From Gymnorhina tibicen (lineage: Eukaryota > Chordata > Aves > Passeriformes > Artamidae), in contig VXAZ01007534.1 of assembly GCA_013399875.1 (NCBI GenBank), positions 1 to 64,000 of the forward strand: a stretch of DNA of 64,000 nucleotides. The letters are read 5' to 3'. Below, one piece after another: positions 38,078-53,000 of the stretch. The position numbers and the translations under genes are program-made. The notes beneath the pieces were generated by a model. It made no database searches. It had not been told where the DNA came from and saw only the letters and a list, made by a program, of their open reading frames with translations. Every line of letters starts with the position of its first letter. The first letter of the stretch is position 1.

Positions 38078-41000
38078 CTGAAAGAGTAGAGGGGGAAATC
38101 ACTGCTGGCATTTACAGTCTGACTGGCACACAGCACGTAAACAAAGGGAACGCTTCAAAAACAAATCATCCTGAATGAAAACGTGGCTATAAAAATGTGA
38201 TTGGATATATTTTTGTTAACAGACCATATAGTGTATGATAGCATTTCTGGCTTTTTTAAAATTTTATCCCCAGTAGTAATTTTACTTGTTTGGCATCCAT
38301 AATTTATCTTCTTTTTTGGAATCTACATTCTTAGTAGGTAAGAAGACATTTACCTACTGTTTATAACTTCTTGGATAATACATACAGTATTACTTTCTTT
38401 TTCACTGTTGTTCACAATTCAATTTTTCCCAGAACTTCCATCAGTCTAATTTCTGTTCAGTAGCTTCTTTAGAGCTAACTAGCAGTGCAGCAATTTGGAA
38501 CCCTGTACTTCATGGTGTGATGCAACTGTATTTGCAGTCAAAAGCTTTTCAGTTAGAAAACATATGAGATTTGAGGGTATAACCCCTCCAACACTTTTTT
38601 TGCAGGCCTTGCTGTAGCACATTACCCTTTTCTTTTTTCTTTCCCTTTAATTATGGGCTCAACAAGAGGAGGAACTGCTGCAAAAGGCCCTACAAAAAAT
38701 TCTTCTGCCAGTTTGCAATTGTAATCTCTTTCAAAGAACATTGTCTATACCTAGAAAAAATGGTTATAAAAGTGCCAATAGATGTATTTTTATATTACTA
38801 AGAAAACATTGTCTTCACTGACATATTTAAAAAATAAATGCCAGTTAGTGAAACTCACCCACTTTTTTTTTTCCAGCTCTTGAAAGCACAGCAGTGACTT
38901 GGATATGATAGGTCAGCTCGCATTAGCTGAAAAAATACCTTTACAGCTGGTAATTTCTTTAAAGCCCATGTATTTTTTGCCATTAGTTCTTTTAGGCTTT
39001 CCAATCCTTTGGCTGGAAGGTTGGCAACAGCTGTTCTGGAGATGTCCCTAAGTAAAGAAAGAAAAAGATGACTGGATCAGATGGTTTTTTCAGATTGTTA
39101 CAGTTCTTCAGGAGTTTCACAGAATTCTACAATAAAAATCAAATCCAGAGGAGGTGGGGATTTCATATCGCCTTGCTAAGTTCTGATACCATTCAAATTC
39201 AAGTAGGCTGTTCATTTCTCTGTGATTTTCATTGTCTTTTAAAGCTCTTGTCTTTAATGTCTTATAGCACAGAATATGAATTATAATGAAATATCATAGC
39301 TTTTAAAATTACACCTTTAAAGCCAACCAGACACAAATGCATATGCAAACACAATGTTTTAAAAATTCTTTACAGAAATCACATCTTCCATTGGAAGAGT
39401 TGTATTCCCTTAGACTTCTTTAGATTAATTTTAACCTATTGGCACACTTTAACAGAAAGCATTGCAATTCCTAAAAGAATATTCTCTATATACTGAAATT
39501 AAAATTTTCTGTCTTAGTCCATCCTGAATCTCTCAGAAAACTGAGTGTTATGTTTATTGCTTTCTACTTGTCTGCTGAGGTGGACTTATGAGAGAGATGA
39601 TGCCCAGCTGATGAGGAGGTGGCTTTCCTTTCAAACTGCCAGGAGACTGTCACCTGTGTTTTCTACTCAGTTTTTGCTTTGTCCCAAAACCTCTTCTAGT
39701 GACCCTTGAAAGTCAAGATATTCTTAGAGTTACATCTGTGAAGAAGTAAACCTGCAAAAAGGGTTCTAGTGTAGGAACATTGCCTGAGCATTGTTTTATC
39801 ATGAACACCCTCATAATAAATAATGCAGCTTTTTTCTACACTTTCTTATCCCTGTAGAAGTCTTGCTCACTGTCTGGTTTCTTGCACCTAAAGGGAAATT
39901 AGAACTAATTTTATGCTTTAAACAACTTTTAAATGTCTAAAATGCTGGGGTTTGCACTGGTTTGGTTTTTTTTTTGCCTTTTGATTTGTTTGGTTTTAAA
40001 TTGAGTTAGAAAATGCTGTTCCTTTTTGTAGGAGGACTTTTTCTAAAAGCTTCCTTGCTGTCATATGTTTTTTAATATGTCACAACTAATCAATTTCAAC
40101 TACATAAAATTCTTTTTTGTTTTTCTGGAATCCTTTTCAATAGGTGTTTCTACCAATAGCCTGAACTGGCTCTTAGAAGAGTCTGAATGTTGCCTGTTAT
40201 CATTTTACCTTCTAAAGAATCACAGAGTAGATGAGGTTCCAAATCATCCAGTCTGACCTCCTTGATCAAAACAGGGTCACCTGGAGCAGGTTGCTCTGAG
40301 CTGTCCCCCTTAACTTCTCAGCATCTCCAGGGCAGGAGACAGCCTCTTTAGCAATGTGTTACAGCATTGGACCACTCTCACAGTAAAGAAATTTTTTCAT
40401 ATGTGTGACAAGGTCCCCTCTCAGTCATCTCTTGTCAAGGCTGAACAGGCCCAGTTCCCTCAGTCTTTCCTTGCGAGAGAGATGCTCCAGTCCCTTGATC
40501 ATTTTTGCAGCCCTCCACTGGACCTGTTCCAGGAGCTCCAAGTCTCTCTTGGACTGAGGAGTCCAGAACTGGACACAGCACTCCAGGTGTGGCCTCACCA
40601 GGGCTGAGTAGAGGGGCAGGATCACCTCCCTTGACCTGCTGGCAATGATCTCCCTAATGCACCCCAGGATACCATTGGCCTTCTTGGCCACAAGGAAGAG
40701 CACACTGCTGGCTCATGGACAGATTGTTGTCCACCAGGACCCCCTTGTCCTTCTCCCCACAGCTGCTTTCCAGCTGTGTAATACAAGGTAGTGAAAGCTA
40801 AAGCTGATTGTCTAAAGAAGCAGAAGGCTCCTGCAATAGTACGTGGCTGAGCAGAAAAATAATCAATACAATTCAAAATTAATGAATGTAAAGTACATTT
40901 AGGAAAAAACAATTTTAACTTTACATGGATGACAATGGGGTTTAATTTAGCTAGCACTCTGGAAAGATCTTGGAGTCCTCTGCAAATGCTTTTAGTAATG

Positions 41001-44000
41001 TTGAAGGGAAATAGAATGCTAAGAATTCTTGAGAGAGAAATAGAAAATAGAAAAACTTAACTTTGTAAATCTATTATGACTGTAACTTAAGTATTATATA
41101 TAGTTCTAAAAATACTATATGCAGTTATAATAAGAGCATGGAAAGCTACAGCTAGGATGATAAAAGTATCAAGTGATTTATATATGAAGTAATAAGGTAC
41201 AGATAAGGACTTTTCTCTTGGGAAAAGCTATGTCTGGAAGCAGCAGTAAGACTATAGTGCCATGCAGATTGTAAAGAAGGTGATTGGTAATGGTTATTCA
41301 CTCTTGTGAGATGAGTTTTGGAACACCTAAGAATGTAAGGCAAGAGACTTAAAAATAAAGAGAAGGTAAAATCTTTTCACAGAACTGCATCATTCCATTG
41401 TGAAAATCAATGCCATGGTTTATCGTGTAAGCCAAAAAGCTAAGTAACAAAAAGGACAATATACCTTTTTGTTTGAATTTTATTCACAGTTGTGTAACAT
41501 TCCCATCAGAAATGGCTGGCTCAGGAAGAACACCCCGGGGGACAAGGGCTTGTGCTTTGGAAACAGCTGCTGAGAAGGGCTTCTCTGGATGTACAGGGAA
41601 GGGAACTTCAGCTCCTGGAGAGCTGCGAACAGAAGGGAGTAGCCAGCCCAGGGCTCCAGCTGTGAAAACAATTTCCCAGGGAGCAAAGGTGAACATGCAA
41701 AGTCTGTGGCAACTCAGAGTGTTACCAAGTGATGTTAAAGAGTCTGAAAGAAACATCTGTTTAGTGAGAAGAAAGGACTTGGAAGAATTAGTTGTAAGAG
41801 TGTGTCATTTCTGTTCTGTCTTACCAAATGCTATGAATTCTTTTATGTATGTGCCTATGGGTGTATATTTAAGCAGACAGGTATTGTAGGTTTTGTTTTC
41901 AAACACTCCGTTTTTTACGGGGGAGCTTGGGGAGAAGTTATACGTACAGATGCCTTGAAGTTCTTGTTGATTTAGGATTAATCCTGTTGCAGAGCTACCA
42001 ATAGATAGTTGGTCGCATCCATGGGCCGTATTAAGCACAATGGCTCAGAAGTTTGGAAGGTTCCAAAATCCCAGTTTGAGAAGTCCCTAAACTTCTGGTA
42101 TGTGGTGTCTGCCACCAAGAAGTCTTGTGATCTCTCCGTACCACTGCTATTGCAAATCAAAAGGCTTCCCGGGAGCTTTGGTGATATTTGTCTCGCAGTG
42201 GAAGATAACTTCTTAGTTACTCTACCTAGGCCCACAGTTTGTTAGTGACAAAGTGTGTGTCAGCTGGCCAAGAGGAAGTGGGATTCTCAGGGATTTTTTT
42301 ACCTTACAAGTCTAGTCTTGATGATTATCTAATCAGATTCACAATCTACTTCAAGCAGCATAGCAGCTGTCTTCAAACTAGATTGAAAAGGTTTATAAAT
42401 AATTACTAATCCTTAGAGCCATGTGAATGCAAGTAGTTGGAGTTGCCAAGACTGTATCTGTGCCTGCATTCATATAGAAGACACATTTTCCTGAATGATT
42501 TGTGTGCCAGTGTATAGAATCATTAACGTTGAAAAAGACCTTTAAGATCATCAGTCCAACCATCAATCTAGCACCACCACCATGTTCACCACGTCCTCAA
42601 GTTCCATATCCACACATTTTTTGAACACTTTCAGGGATTGTGACTCCACCACTTCCCTGGGCAGCCTGTTCCAATGCTTTACAATCCTTTCTGTGAATTT
42701 TTTTCCCTAATATCCAATCTAAACCTCCCCTGGCACAACTTGAGGTGATTTCCTCTTGTCCTGTCACTTCTTACCAAGCCCTGATCAGTCAAGTATGGTC
42801 AGTCCCAATCAGTCAAGGATGGTCAGTCCCAATTTTGGTCTGCTGACAAAAATGGGAACTGACTGCAGTTATGTCTGCCTCACTAACATCTAATAATATT
42901 GATAACTAAGATGATGTTGAAACACAGCAGTGCTTACATTGCATGGAAGAGTGTCTTGCTGGCACTGCTAAGCTATAGCTGGCACACTTAAAGAAACACA
43001 AGAGAGGCAAGAGGTCTGATGGACTTGTCAAGAGGATTTGTCTCAAACTGAAGTGAGTATAAAAGAGGCTAGGCAGGAAACTGATAAAATGAATGATAGC
43101 AAGTCACAAGGACTGGATGGTTTTCACCAGGAAAGTTCTGAAGCAGCTGAAGGAGGAAGTAGTTGAATTGGTAAAAGAGTCATGGAACCTTCAGCTTAGG
43201 TCTTCTGCAGAAAGGCAGCAAACAAGCCACCTCCGAATATGATATAGCTTGGGAAAGTCAGCATGAAAGGGGTTTTTGTGAAAATAAGTCCTGCTTTGCA
43301 AACTTCTCTGAGTGTTATGTTTATGATCTGCTCAAAGTCTCCTGGGTCTGCAAGGCCTTTGACAAATGCCCACAAGGCTGAGACACAAACCGGGCAGACA
43401 CACTCTTGTGGAAGGTGAAACGCTCAGGATTATGGAAAAGGCTAGCGACATTCACTGCTAGCCTAGAGCCAGACCAGACTTTAGCTTTTAAGTAGCCATG
43501 GTCTAGAGCCCACTGAGGTACTGGAAGTGGTAGTTCTACACAGTGAGGCGGAACAGCAACCAAAGTGCTCTCAACCAATTTCAACATTTTGACTTGGTAG
43601 CAGTTTTGTTTCATCCTCACATATTTTCTTATAAATCTCATGTGACATTTCTAGGCTGTTGCTTATCTCAGATGAAATTTACACATTATATTGAACGTTA
43701 AAGAGACATTGGAGGGTTCAAATAAATGTGGGACTAAAACATAGCTTATGAATTCAGAGGTGTTGTTTTGTGAACCAACTGTATATTATAGAAGTGTTAA
43801 ACAGATATTTAGTTGCTCAGATTTTTTTTTTCCTTTTTCCTGGGTTACTGTACTTTGGTCTAATTCTTTGTTGGTTTTATGAAGTCAGAATTTCCGAACT
43901 AGATCTAAGAGATAATAGCTTTTGTTAGTAATCCTTTTCATTGCTGGAAGCATGCAATTGTAGTATGAAATCCAGTAATAGCAATAATTTAAAAGACAGG

Positions 44001-47000
44001 TAATTAAGAAAATGAGATTGAATGCATCATAGTACAATTGAGAATTTTTACCTAATCATATACAAATTTCTGAGTACTGCAATAGTTAAAAAAGCATAAA
44101 ATATATAATAGATGGGCTTAAACTACAGATACTATTTTAATTCTACTGAAAGATTTTTTAAATCTACAAATTAGCATTGTTTGATTAGCAAAATACAGAG
44201 TGCTTCTCTTGCTCAAAGACTTGCTTGTGTCCCGTGGCAGGAACCATTTCTAGATTGGGAAATGATGCTTTAAAGAGCAATTCTGCATTCTACAGATAAT
44301 TAACTACTCACATGTATCTTGCGTAACAGTAACGTTTTGAGTTTGGACTGTGTGCTTTGTAAAAGCTAATTGAATAATGAGCCTGATTGTATTTTTGTTG
44401 TATTCTGTTGAACTTTTACTCGAGACAGCAGCTCTTGTTGCATTTAGTAAATCAGGTCCACTGAGTTGCTGAATCCTTGCCAAGGTTTCATTTTGAGGTG
44501 AAGAGCAATGTACTGTCATAATACTGTTAAAATAGTTTTCCAAAGGGAGCAGTCTGTGTATACATCCACATACATCTGAGTATACAACAGTGACAAAGGA
44601 ACCAGAATTACTGACATCTGTTTTCCTCTATTCAGGGATTATAATCCCTGCTTCCTCTGCTGTTGTAAACTGCAAATTTGAAAAAAAAAAATTACCTAAC
44701 TTTTCAATACTTACTTAAGTATGCTTAATTAGGTGGTCTGAGAGCATGGCCAAGCTCAGACAATATACATATATCAGGCACAATTCTTTGTAGTTAAATC
44801 TTTCTCACTGGGTTTCTTTAAAGCCAAAATGGAACCTTACCCCATTAGGGTGGACCCATGGTCTGTTTTTCAGCCTTTAAGTTGCTGTTGCTGCTGAAAT
44901 CCTGATCAAAAAAAAGCACAGTCTGTGGGGCACCTGTTTCAACCAACATAAATTCTTATGTCACTTGAAGAGTGCATATAGGGAACTCCAGACAATAAGT
45001 TCTGCCATCTTGGTAGGGAGGCAAGACAGAATTTCTCTTTAGAGGACCATAAATGTTTTTGGTTTTGAGGGGTGGTTTTTTGTTGTTTTTGGGTGTTTTT
45101 AAAATTTTTTTTCTGCATACTGCCTTCACTATAAGCAATGTCATTCATTGTCCCAGAAAAAAAGCACTATTCTCACAATCATTTTCCACAGAGTTAATTT
45201 TCAAGATGAAACAGTTTTGTAAGTAAAACTTTCTTTTTGAGGAAGATCCAATGGCCAGCTAACAATACCAAGGTGCCTGAACCAAAAATGATTTAACAAA
45301 TTTTTTCTTACAACAAGCTAAGCTGTTTACACTGCCCAAGGGAATATGGAAGGGCTATATTGGTCAGAGTTTTCAGACTGTTACACAAGTTAACAAATCT
45401 GTGGTCTCTCTGTAAATAACTTACTGGTCATGATGGTATAGTGGGGGGTGGATACTAAGGCACCAATTGCAAGGACATTTTTGTCTCCTGTGGAAGCTGT
45501 TAATGGCCATTGACATGACAACAACACATACTAGGTTTTCACTCAGTTTTCTTTTTTTGACTTCAGCCCTCTTAAGGTAATGCATATGTGGGAGTTTCAG
45601 GAGCTCTTTTGTTCCTATTAAAATAGTTCTAGTTCCTGAAGGTCAGCTAAGAGATCTGTTCAGGTGGAAGGATTCCACTTTAAATTTTTGCTCATTTTAT
45701 GGCAAACCTCTTCTATATCACACATGTAGAATAATTCCTCGTTATCTGTGGGTAGCACAAGTCCCTAACCTGCTATTAAAATGACATTAAAATAGAATTA
45801 AAAGCTAATAACTTGAATTATTAATTCTGTACTGGTTTTGGCTGGCATAGAGTTAAATTTCTTCACAGTAGCTGGTATGGGGCTGTGGTTTTGATTTGGG
45901 AGTGAAAATAGGGTTGATAATACAGGGAAGTTCTGGCTGTCGCTGGGCAGTGCTTTTACACAGCCAAGGCATTTTTTGTTTTTGACACCATTTAACCAGC
46001 AAAGAGGTTAAGGGTGCACAAGAATTTGGGAGAGGACAGCCAGGACAGCTGACCCCAGCTGACCAAGAGATATCCTAGACCTTATCAAATCATGCTCAGC
46101 AATAAAGGCTGGGTGGAAGTTTGCCAGGACTGCCATTGCCAAGGGACTGGCTGGGAATCAATGGGCTGGTGGTGAGCAATTGTTTTTGTTACATCACTTG
46201 TTGTTCTTGGGTTTGGTTTGTTTTCTTCCCCCTCTGATTTTTTTTTCAACATCCCTTTTTTAATTATTAAGCTGACGTTATCTCAACCCATGAGTTTTCT
46301 CACTTTTACCCTTCCAGTTCTTTCCCTCATCCCATTGGGTGCAGGGGCGAATACACGGCTGTGTGGAGCTGAGGTGCAGGCCAGTGTTAAACTGTGACAC
46401 TGTCCCAGGAGCTTTAGCTTATGGCTAGCATATCAAAGTATCATGATGTGAAATACTCTGGCTTTTTGAATCACTGTTGATTTACTGTGCTTACGTGCCA
46501 TTTCTGGCCTTGTGCCTTTGGGAAGCGGTACCTCTCTCTGTAATGGCACTATAGTACGTACCATGTCTCTCCTTAGTTATAAGTACTGCTAGGACTCTTA
46601 TTAGTCATGAAGGTACATCGTTCTAATAGGAGATGGATAGCTGGGCTGTTTAGACTGCAAGTATAAAACATGTCCTGAGATCAAGGATCAGTGGTAGCTG
46701 GGCTAGCACAATAGTTATAGAAGACTAGAAAAAATTCAAGTCATTTGGGATATCTAACTCGAAAACACAGGGTAAAAAGGAAGTTCTTTACAGTTAGATA
46801 TGTACATCCTAGGAAGACATCTCTAGCCCCTAAACCAAGAGGTTTTCTGTAGCTGACACATCTCAAAGCTAGCCCTTGCTCAGGAAGCTTACCTGGCTGT
46901 TACAGCATACAATTAACCACCCACAACCCTTTGCAGCACGTCATTACTTTTTCACCTGTCTGGCATAACAACAACACTGACGCTTGAAATACCCACAGTA

Positions 47001-50000
47001 ATCAAGAGTAAAAAATCTGTGCTTCTGCAAGCTCTCACCTGCTGGAGCCAGACTGATTTTCTGGGGTTGAAAAGATTCTGAAAGAAAAATAATGACTTGT
47101 GCACCTTTTGTTATTGCAGGTAGCTGCTAGGATTCCTTCCAAGAACAATACACTTATTCTTATGAATATGCTGTTTTCCTGAAGAGCAGAAAGTAAAATT
47201 TATTCTTACATGGACTGAGCACTGCTGGCACCATCTGGTTTTGCAGTGGAGGAAGAAATTCCCCTTTCAGTATTTCAGTTCTCCTTGTGATCAGCCGTAG
47301 GCACTACATTATGTACTAGACAATTCAAGTCAGGGAATGTGATTCTTCTGGAAATTCTTAACTTCTTTAAAGTTTTATTTTCATTCTGTATTATGATTCC
47401 TAATTTTAGTGAAAAGTTCTTTGGAGGATTATAAAATCAGACTGGAAGCCAAATAAAATAAGAAAAAAGAAGAGCATCAGAAGTAACTATTTTTCTGTCT
47501 GGAATTATTTTTTCATCTCTTTCAATTTCCTTTACCTGTTTGGTATAAGAGTCATTCTTTTGTATTACAATTGTGCAGCCATAAGACAGGTTGTTGTACA
47601 GAATCTTCCAGAAGAACAATTGGTAGGAACAGTATACATAATGTAAGATGCAAGCATTTCATAAATCAGTTCCCTAAAGCACAGGTTTTGTTGCTGGTAT
47701 TATTTTTGTAAACATGCCATTCCTGTCCCTGCAGCTCTGATGCTAATGGTTGTAAAGAAATTGTAAACTAAACCAGTATTATTTTTAAATTTTTCTCTAC
47801 TTCATTTTCTCCTACTTACAGTAGAGTTGGTCCACTGTGCACTCCCAGAAATGCATCATCACTGATAACTTCGAGGTATTTGTTCTTGTGCAGATAGCTG
47901 CAGAAAAAAACAAAACAGTGATTTGGAAGTAGTTATCCATAGGTTACAGTAGATTTCAAGTTTACTTGCCTGCATGGATGTACAAAAGCAATATGCATAA
48001 AGGCCATCCATTCCCAACGACATATTGAAGCATAATCAGTTACTTCATTTTCTGTGTACTCAAGAAACAAAATACAGGTTTTCCATTTTGAAAAGAAATT
48101 AAATTCCTCAACAAATAATTTATTTTGCTAATTTATTTATTATCTTTGTTCCAAATTCTTTTTCTCTCTCTGTCATGCACATAAGGACATGTGCTTACAT
48201 ACTCTATCTTCAAGTACATATGTGTGAGGATGAGGTGAAATAGTTTTGTTTTCTTTCATTAGAATGAGGTATGGGGAATTACATGATGGAAAATATAATG
48301 AACAAACAAGAAAATAATTTCCTCCATGCTGTGAGTTCAATAAAAGTTTTAAATGCTTTAAAATCTCCATAGTCAAGTGGAGGTTTCCATATACAGGTCA
48401 AAAGTTAAGATCGAAGTTTTGTTAAAAGAAGAGCAAGGAAAGAGTTGGATGTTTGGTACCCCCTTATAAGCATTTATAAGCTAGCTTGTGATGTAGCTAC
48501 TAAGATAAAAAGTGCAATAGGAAGGTGGTCACAACAGATGTCACAGGGTGTCTGTGAAGTTCAGAGTCACAGAATATTCTGAGTTGGAAGGGACCAATCA
48601 GGATCATTCTATCCAGCTTCTGGCCCTGCAAAAAATAGCCCCGAGAGTCACACCATGTGCCTGAGAGTGTTGTCCAAACACTTCTTGAACTCTATCAGGT
48701 TGGTGCTATGACCACTTCCCTGGGGAGCTGTTCCAGTGCCCAACCACCCTCTGGGTGAAGGATCTTTCCTAATATCCAACTTAAACCTCCCCTAACTCAG
48801 CTTCAGGCCCTTCCCTCAGGTCCTGTCATTGGGTACCACAGAGAAGAAATCATTGTCTTTCTCTTCTCTTTCCCTCACAAGGAAGTTGTAACAGCAATGA
48901 GGTCTCTTCAGTCTCCTTCAGGCTGAACAGACCAAGTGACCTCAGCTGCTCCTCATACAGCTTCCCCTCAAGGCCTTTCACCAACCTCATAGCCCTCCTT
49001 TGGACACTCTCCAATAGTTTAATATCTTTCTTATATTGTGACCAAAACTGCTCACAGGACTCCACATGAGGGCCACACCAGTGCAGAGCAGAGCAGGACA
49101 ATCCCCTCCCTTGCCCATCTGGCAAGCCCTGGTGTGGAAAAAATTAAGGAAAGATTCTAATCCTGTCCTGGTTGAAGTCATCGGCAAATTTTTCATAACA
49201 TTCACTGGATATAAGCTTATATTGATCACCATGGTGAGAAATGAGAAGTAAATGCACTTCATCTGGGTTACACAACCGAAGGTCTTAGGGAGCCAAATAA
49301 TGCTTCTGGCATGTTATTCATTGGACATTACTCATACCTTAAGCCTTGTTTCTTACAGAGGAAAATAGCTTACATCACCTTCTCAGCTGTTGTTGTTTGA
49401 AATAAGCTCTCATTCTTTATAAATAGATGCCATTCTAGTATCACCTGGCATTTGTGTTTTCTGAGAACTGATTTGCATCTGTAAATGGCACATTATTGTT
49501 GTGAACATTTCCTTTAGTGTGCAAATTTCCTCATGATTTTGTCTGCAAAACGAATACAAAAATTCGAACCAGAGCAACCAAGTTAAGAATTAATCCAAGA
49601 TTTCAACATCTAGGTTGTAGTGTTGAAGGACACAAAAACCTGCTTAACCTAATAAAACCTGTGTGCTTTAGTAACTAGACACTATTATACAACCAGTTAA
49701 GTACTTGTCCAATTTTGAAATATTTTCCCTGATATTTGAGTACTATAGTGAGTAATAAACCTGAAATATAATAGCTGATATACATGATAAAAATCTTCAA
49801 AGTTACAAATAGAAACAGCTAGAGACTTTGGGAAGTACAGAACCATGTGTTACTAAGGAGGAGCTATGGTATTAGCTGCCAGTTTTCACATCAATGAGTC
49901 AGGCCCATCAGAATGTATAATTTCCTGATGCTAATTTATTTCAGTTTTTAAGCCCTTTTATTTTGATAGGTACCGCTTTTAAATGGAAAGAATAAGACTT

Positions 50001-53000
50001 TGCCAAATACTAATTTGACAAAGAAAGCTTACGTAGAGTCGGTATGTGTTGCAGTGTGCCCCATAGTGGCCGAGCCACTCGAGGCAATCAAATGGTATGA
50101 TGTCACCCCTGGGGCCTCCGCCTCTGAATTACGTACATTCTCCTCCCCCTAAGCTGTCCATCAAAAGTTTGTACCCTCCCCTATGTCAGCTAAACCGCCT
50201 GTTCCAGAACCTTCCCTCAGAACTGTACCCCGATTGGTCCGTTTTGATCCTTTTCCCCATTGGTCAAAATTGTCCAATCCCGTTTCTCTCGCCTCTCAAT
50301 ACCTTCCCCCATTGGTTGTTTCTTGATCCACCCACACCCTATAACTACCCAAGCTAGCCGCCATTTTGTGCCTTTCTGTCCCTGGACCCCTTCAAGAAAT
50401 AAAGCCTTGGAACCCCATACAGGAAAGCCTCTCTCGCCTTTTTGTCCTCGGCATCTACTTTGTGCTGCCCATCAGTGCTCCACCGGCTGCCCTGGGCACT
50501 CCTAAGCGCAGCGGTCTGTGAGGACACTTCCCGGACTTTGCCGTGGTGGTTGCCTCTGACCTCCCAGCCCCCTGACAGGGATGAAAGACCCCTCCACCGC
50601 GACAGGTATGGTTCCTTCTGAAAGTGCCATTAATCCTGTTGTTACTAATAGCTAAATGATACAGAATGTCATTTAAATTCAGTGCAGAAGAGAAAACCAC
50701 AATAGTAATATCAACGTGTCTAAACAAATCCTAGAAGTTTTAGAAATCTCATAGATGATGTGTAATATCTAGCTGCAGTGGGGACACTGGAATAACCGTA
50801 ATTTTGTAGAGTTGGTGGGTGGCAATAAGTTACACATGAATACCTCAGTACAAACTGTGCAGGAAATCTGTAGTAGTAAGTGCAGAATGTGGATTAGGAG
50901 ATGCTGATGGTTTTGTAGTGCTATGTAAGTAAATGGAGGCCCTTCTTCATGTTTTCAATCCAGTCAGATCAGTAAGCCAACTATACTCGTGTTTAACAGA
51001 GCCTTTACAGACTCAAGGGCCAGGGGTAAGTGGGAAGAATATTGGGTTAAGCCTCAGCCCCACCAGAAAACACCATGACTGCAGGATGCTGAGCAGGACC
51101 TGCTGAGGGCACAAAACACTAACAGGACATTTCAAGTGCTATGTCAGGGCATGACAGAGGTACTGAGTATTCAGACAGTATCAATGCATGCTTCATAAAG
51201 CGACAGGTTAGAGAGTCTGCACGAGGAAAAGCAACCTTTTATTTCATCTTGAGTGGCACACATGCTCTCAAGTTTGTTTTAGAAGAGCAACCACCAGGTA
51301 CTGATACTCAGCAACTCTCAAGGACCAAAAAAGCTGAAGAGGCAAACACAGCTGTAGTCTCCAAAATGGAGAAATAGATAGATAGATATATACATATAGA
51401 TATATATATATGTGTATATATATAAAAGAAACAAAAGTATGAAAGTTACATTATTGAGGGCATTCCAGGAGCTCTTTAAGGACAATATTTTGGAGATACA
51501 AAGCAAATACCAAAAGCAAGAATTGTCAAAAGAAAATCAAAATCCTGAATATTCGAAATATTCAACTGAGATGAAAAACATTGAATAATACTGTAGGGTC
51601 TGAAGATAAAATTTTACAAAATATTTTATTTTTTCTGGGGGTAAAGGATGTGAATGAAAAATTCTGACCAGCTATTCAACCAATTAACATATAGTGCTAT
51701 ATACCTTTCTTTAAATGTGAAAAATTTCTATTTCTCTTTGTTTGTAGTACAAGGTCAGTCATGCCATGCCCTATGTTGCAGCTGGACACAGCCTTCTTGG
51801 TGGTTTTTTAAAGGTGAATTATTTCACTGATTAGGATTTACTGCAGTTTTATCAGCACAGGGAGTGATGGAATAAGAATGAACAGACAGATTACGGTAAA
51901 AGGGAGGTTTTGCAACATTTTCTTAGAAAGGATCACTTAGTTAAAAATCAAGTTAAGTTAACCAAAGATCCTAGTTGGAACACCTCACCGGCTTATGGAA
52001 TTATATATTGTCTGCTCCTTGTTTTCAGCTTCTAGTTTGAAAATAAGGCAGCAGAGAATAAAAAACAAGAGAGGATTAATATGTTGGACACATATTTCAG
52101 TATCACTACTATAGTATTAAATGGGCTCTGAACATGTGACGTGTTAATGTATCTATGCATCCAGCTGGATTATGAAATGGAGGTTAAAGAAAGGGAGAAC
52201 AGGCAAAAAAAATGCATTGGTAAGTGAGCAGTATGAAGGATTCATCATATGATTTTTCCACACAATTGTTTATCTTAACTCTGAGCTGTGCCAAGCATTA
52301 TAAGTGAACTCTGAAAGTGTATACCAAAGTAAATATATTCTTTTGGAGTTTATTTTTGCAATTAGATTATGAGATCATACACTTTCCACTTCAGTAATTT
52401 AGATAGTTCTGTAAAATCTCATCACAAATATATTTTGCCATTCACTGAAAATATCTTTTAAAAACCCTTCTTTCCTCACCAGTTACCTTACAGAAATAAA
52501 TATTGGTGCAGCAGCACCACTTTGCAGGAGTGATGCAGTTTATGGGCCTTAATGATGGGTTAAGATGAGGGATTCAAGTGGCAGATGAATGCTTTTCAGT
52601 GAAAGTGTCATTCAGCCCTTCATTCCTGGCTTCTTACTTCCCTGCTCTCGTAAAACTTACACAGCAATACTGTGGTTTGCTGTTAAACACAGATCCTTGT
52701 TGGATGACAAGATCAGCTAGGTAGTGCTATTATTCAGTCTGATAATGGAAACGTTTATCCATTGTTTTTCACCTACACCCGCATTAATTGTTTTGACCCC
52801 CTTTAATTACATAGGCATTTTAATATTGCAAGAGTGGTAGAAAGGCATAAGGCATAGTAGAAGATAGCCTCTGAGATGCCCAAAATGTCTTCTGATTTGT
52901 GGATGGAACATGAAATCTTTGAATAATTTGCCAAAAATTTATTATTGTTTTTTTGTTTTGCTCTTACTTATTTTTGTCCTTGAGATAATAATTCAAAACT

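Larger units (their letters stand above)
39048..47819 (-). other. TSHR: TSHR intron 8
   Basis: 8.8 kb. Contains CR1 copies at 40217-40777 and 42515-42783, a 24-bp tandem duplication at 42784-42831, a possible degraded CR1 interior near 43090-43370, a possible LTR (41491-42234) and an LTR at 45838-46399. No other gene is supported. Confidence 0.8.

Noticed and set aside
38078..38136. Met at 38136 as the start of a 487-residue intronless receptor
   Set aside because: The codons before 38077 are intron: a good acceptor CTTTCAG lies there, and exon 9 supplies the family sequence in the right phase.
48850..49125. ORFs in the CR1 copies (also 40425-40703, 53978-54431 and 26311-26965)
   Set aside because: Fragments of dead CR1 reverse-transcriptase ends or their opposite strand, not host genes.
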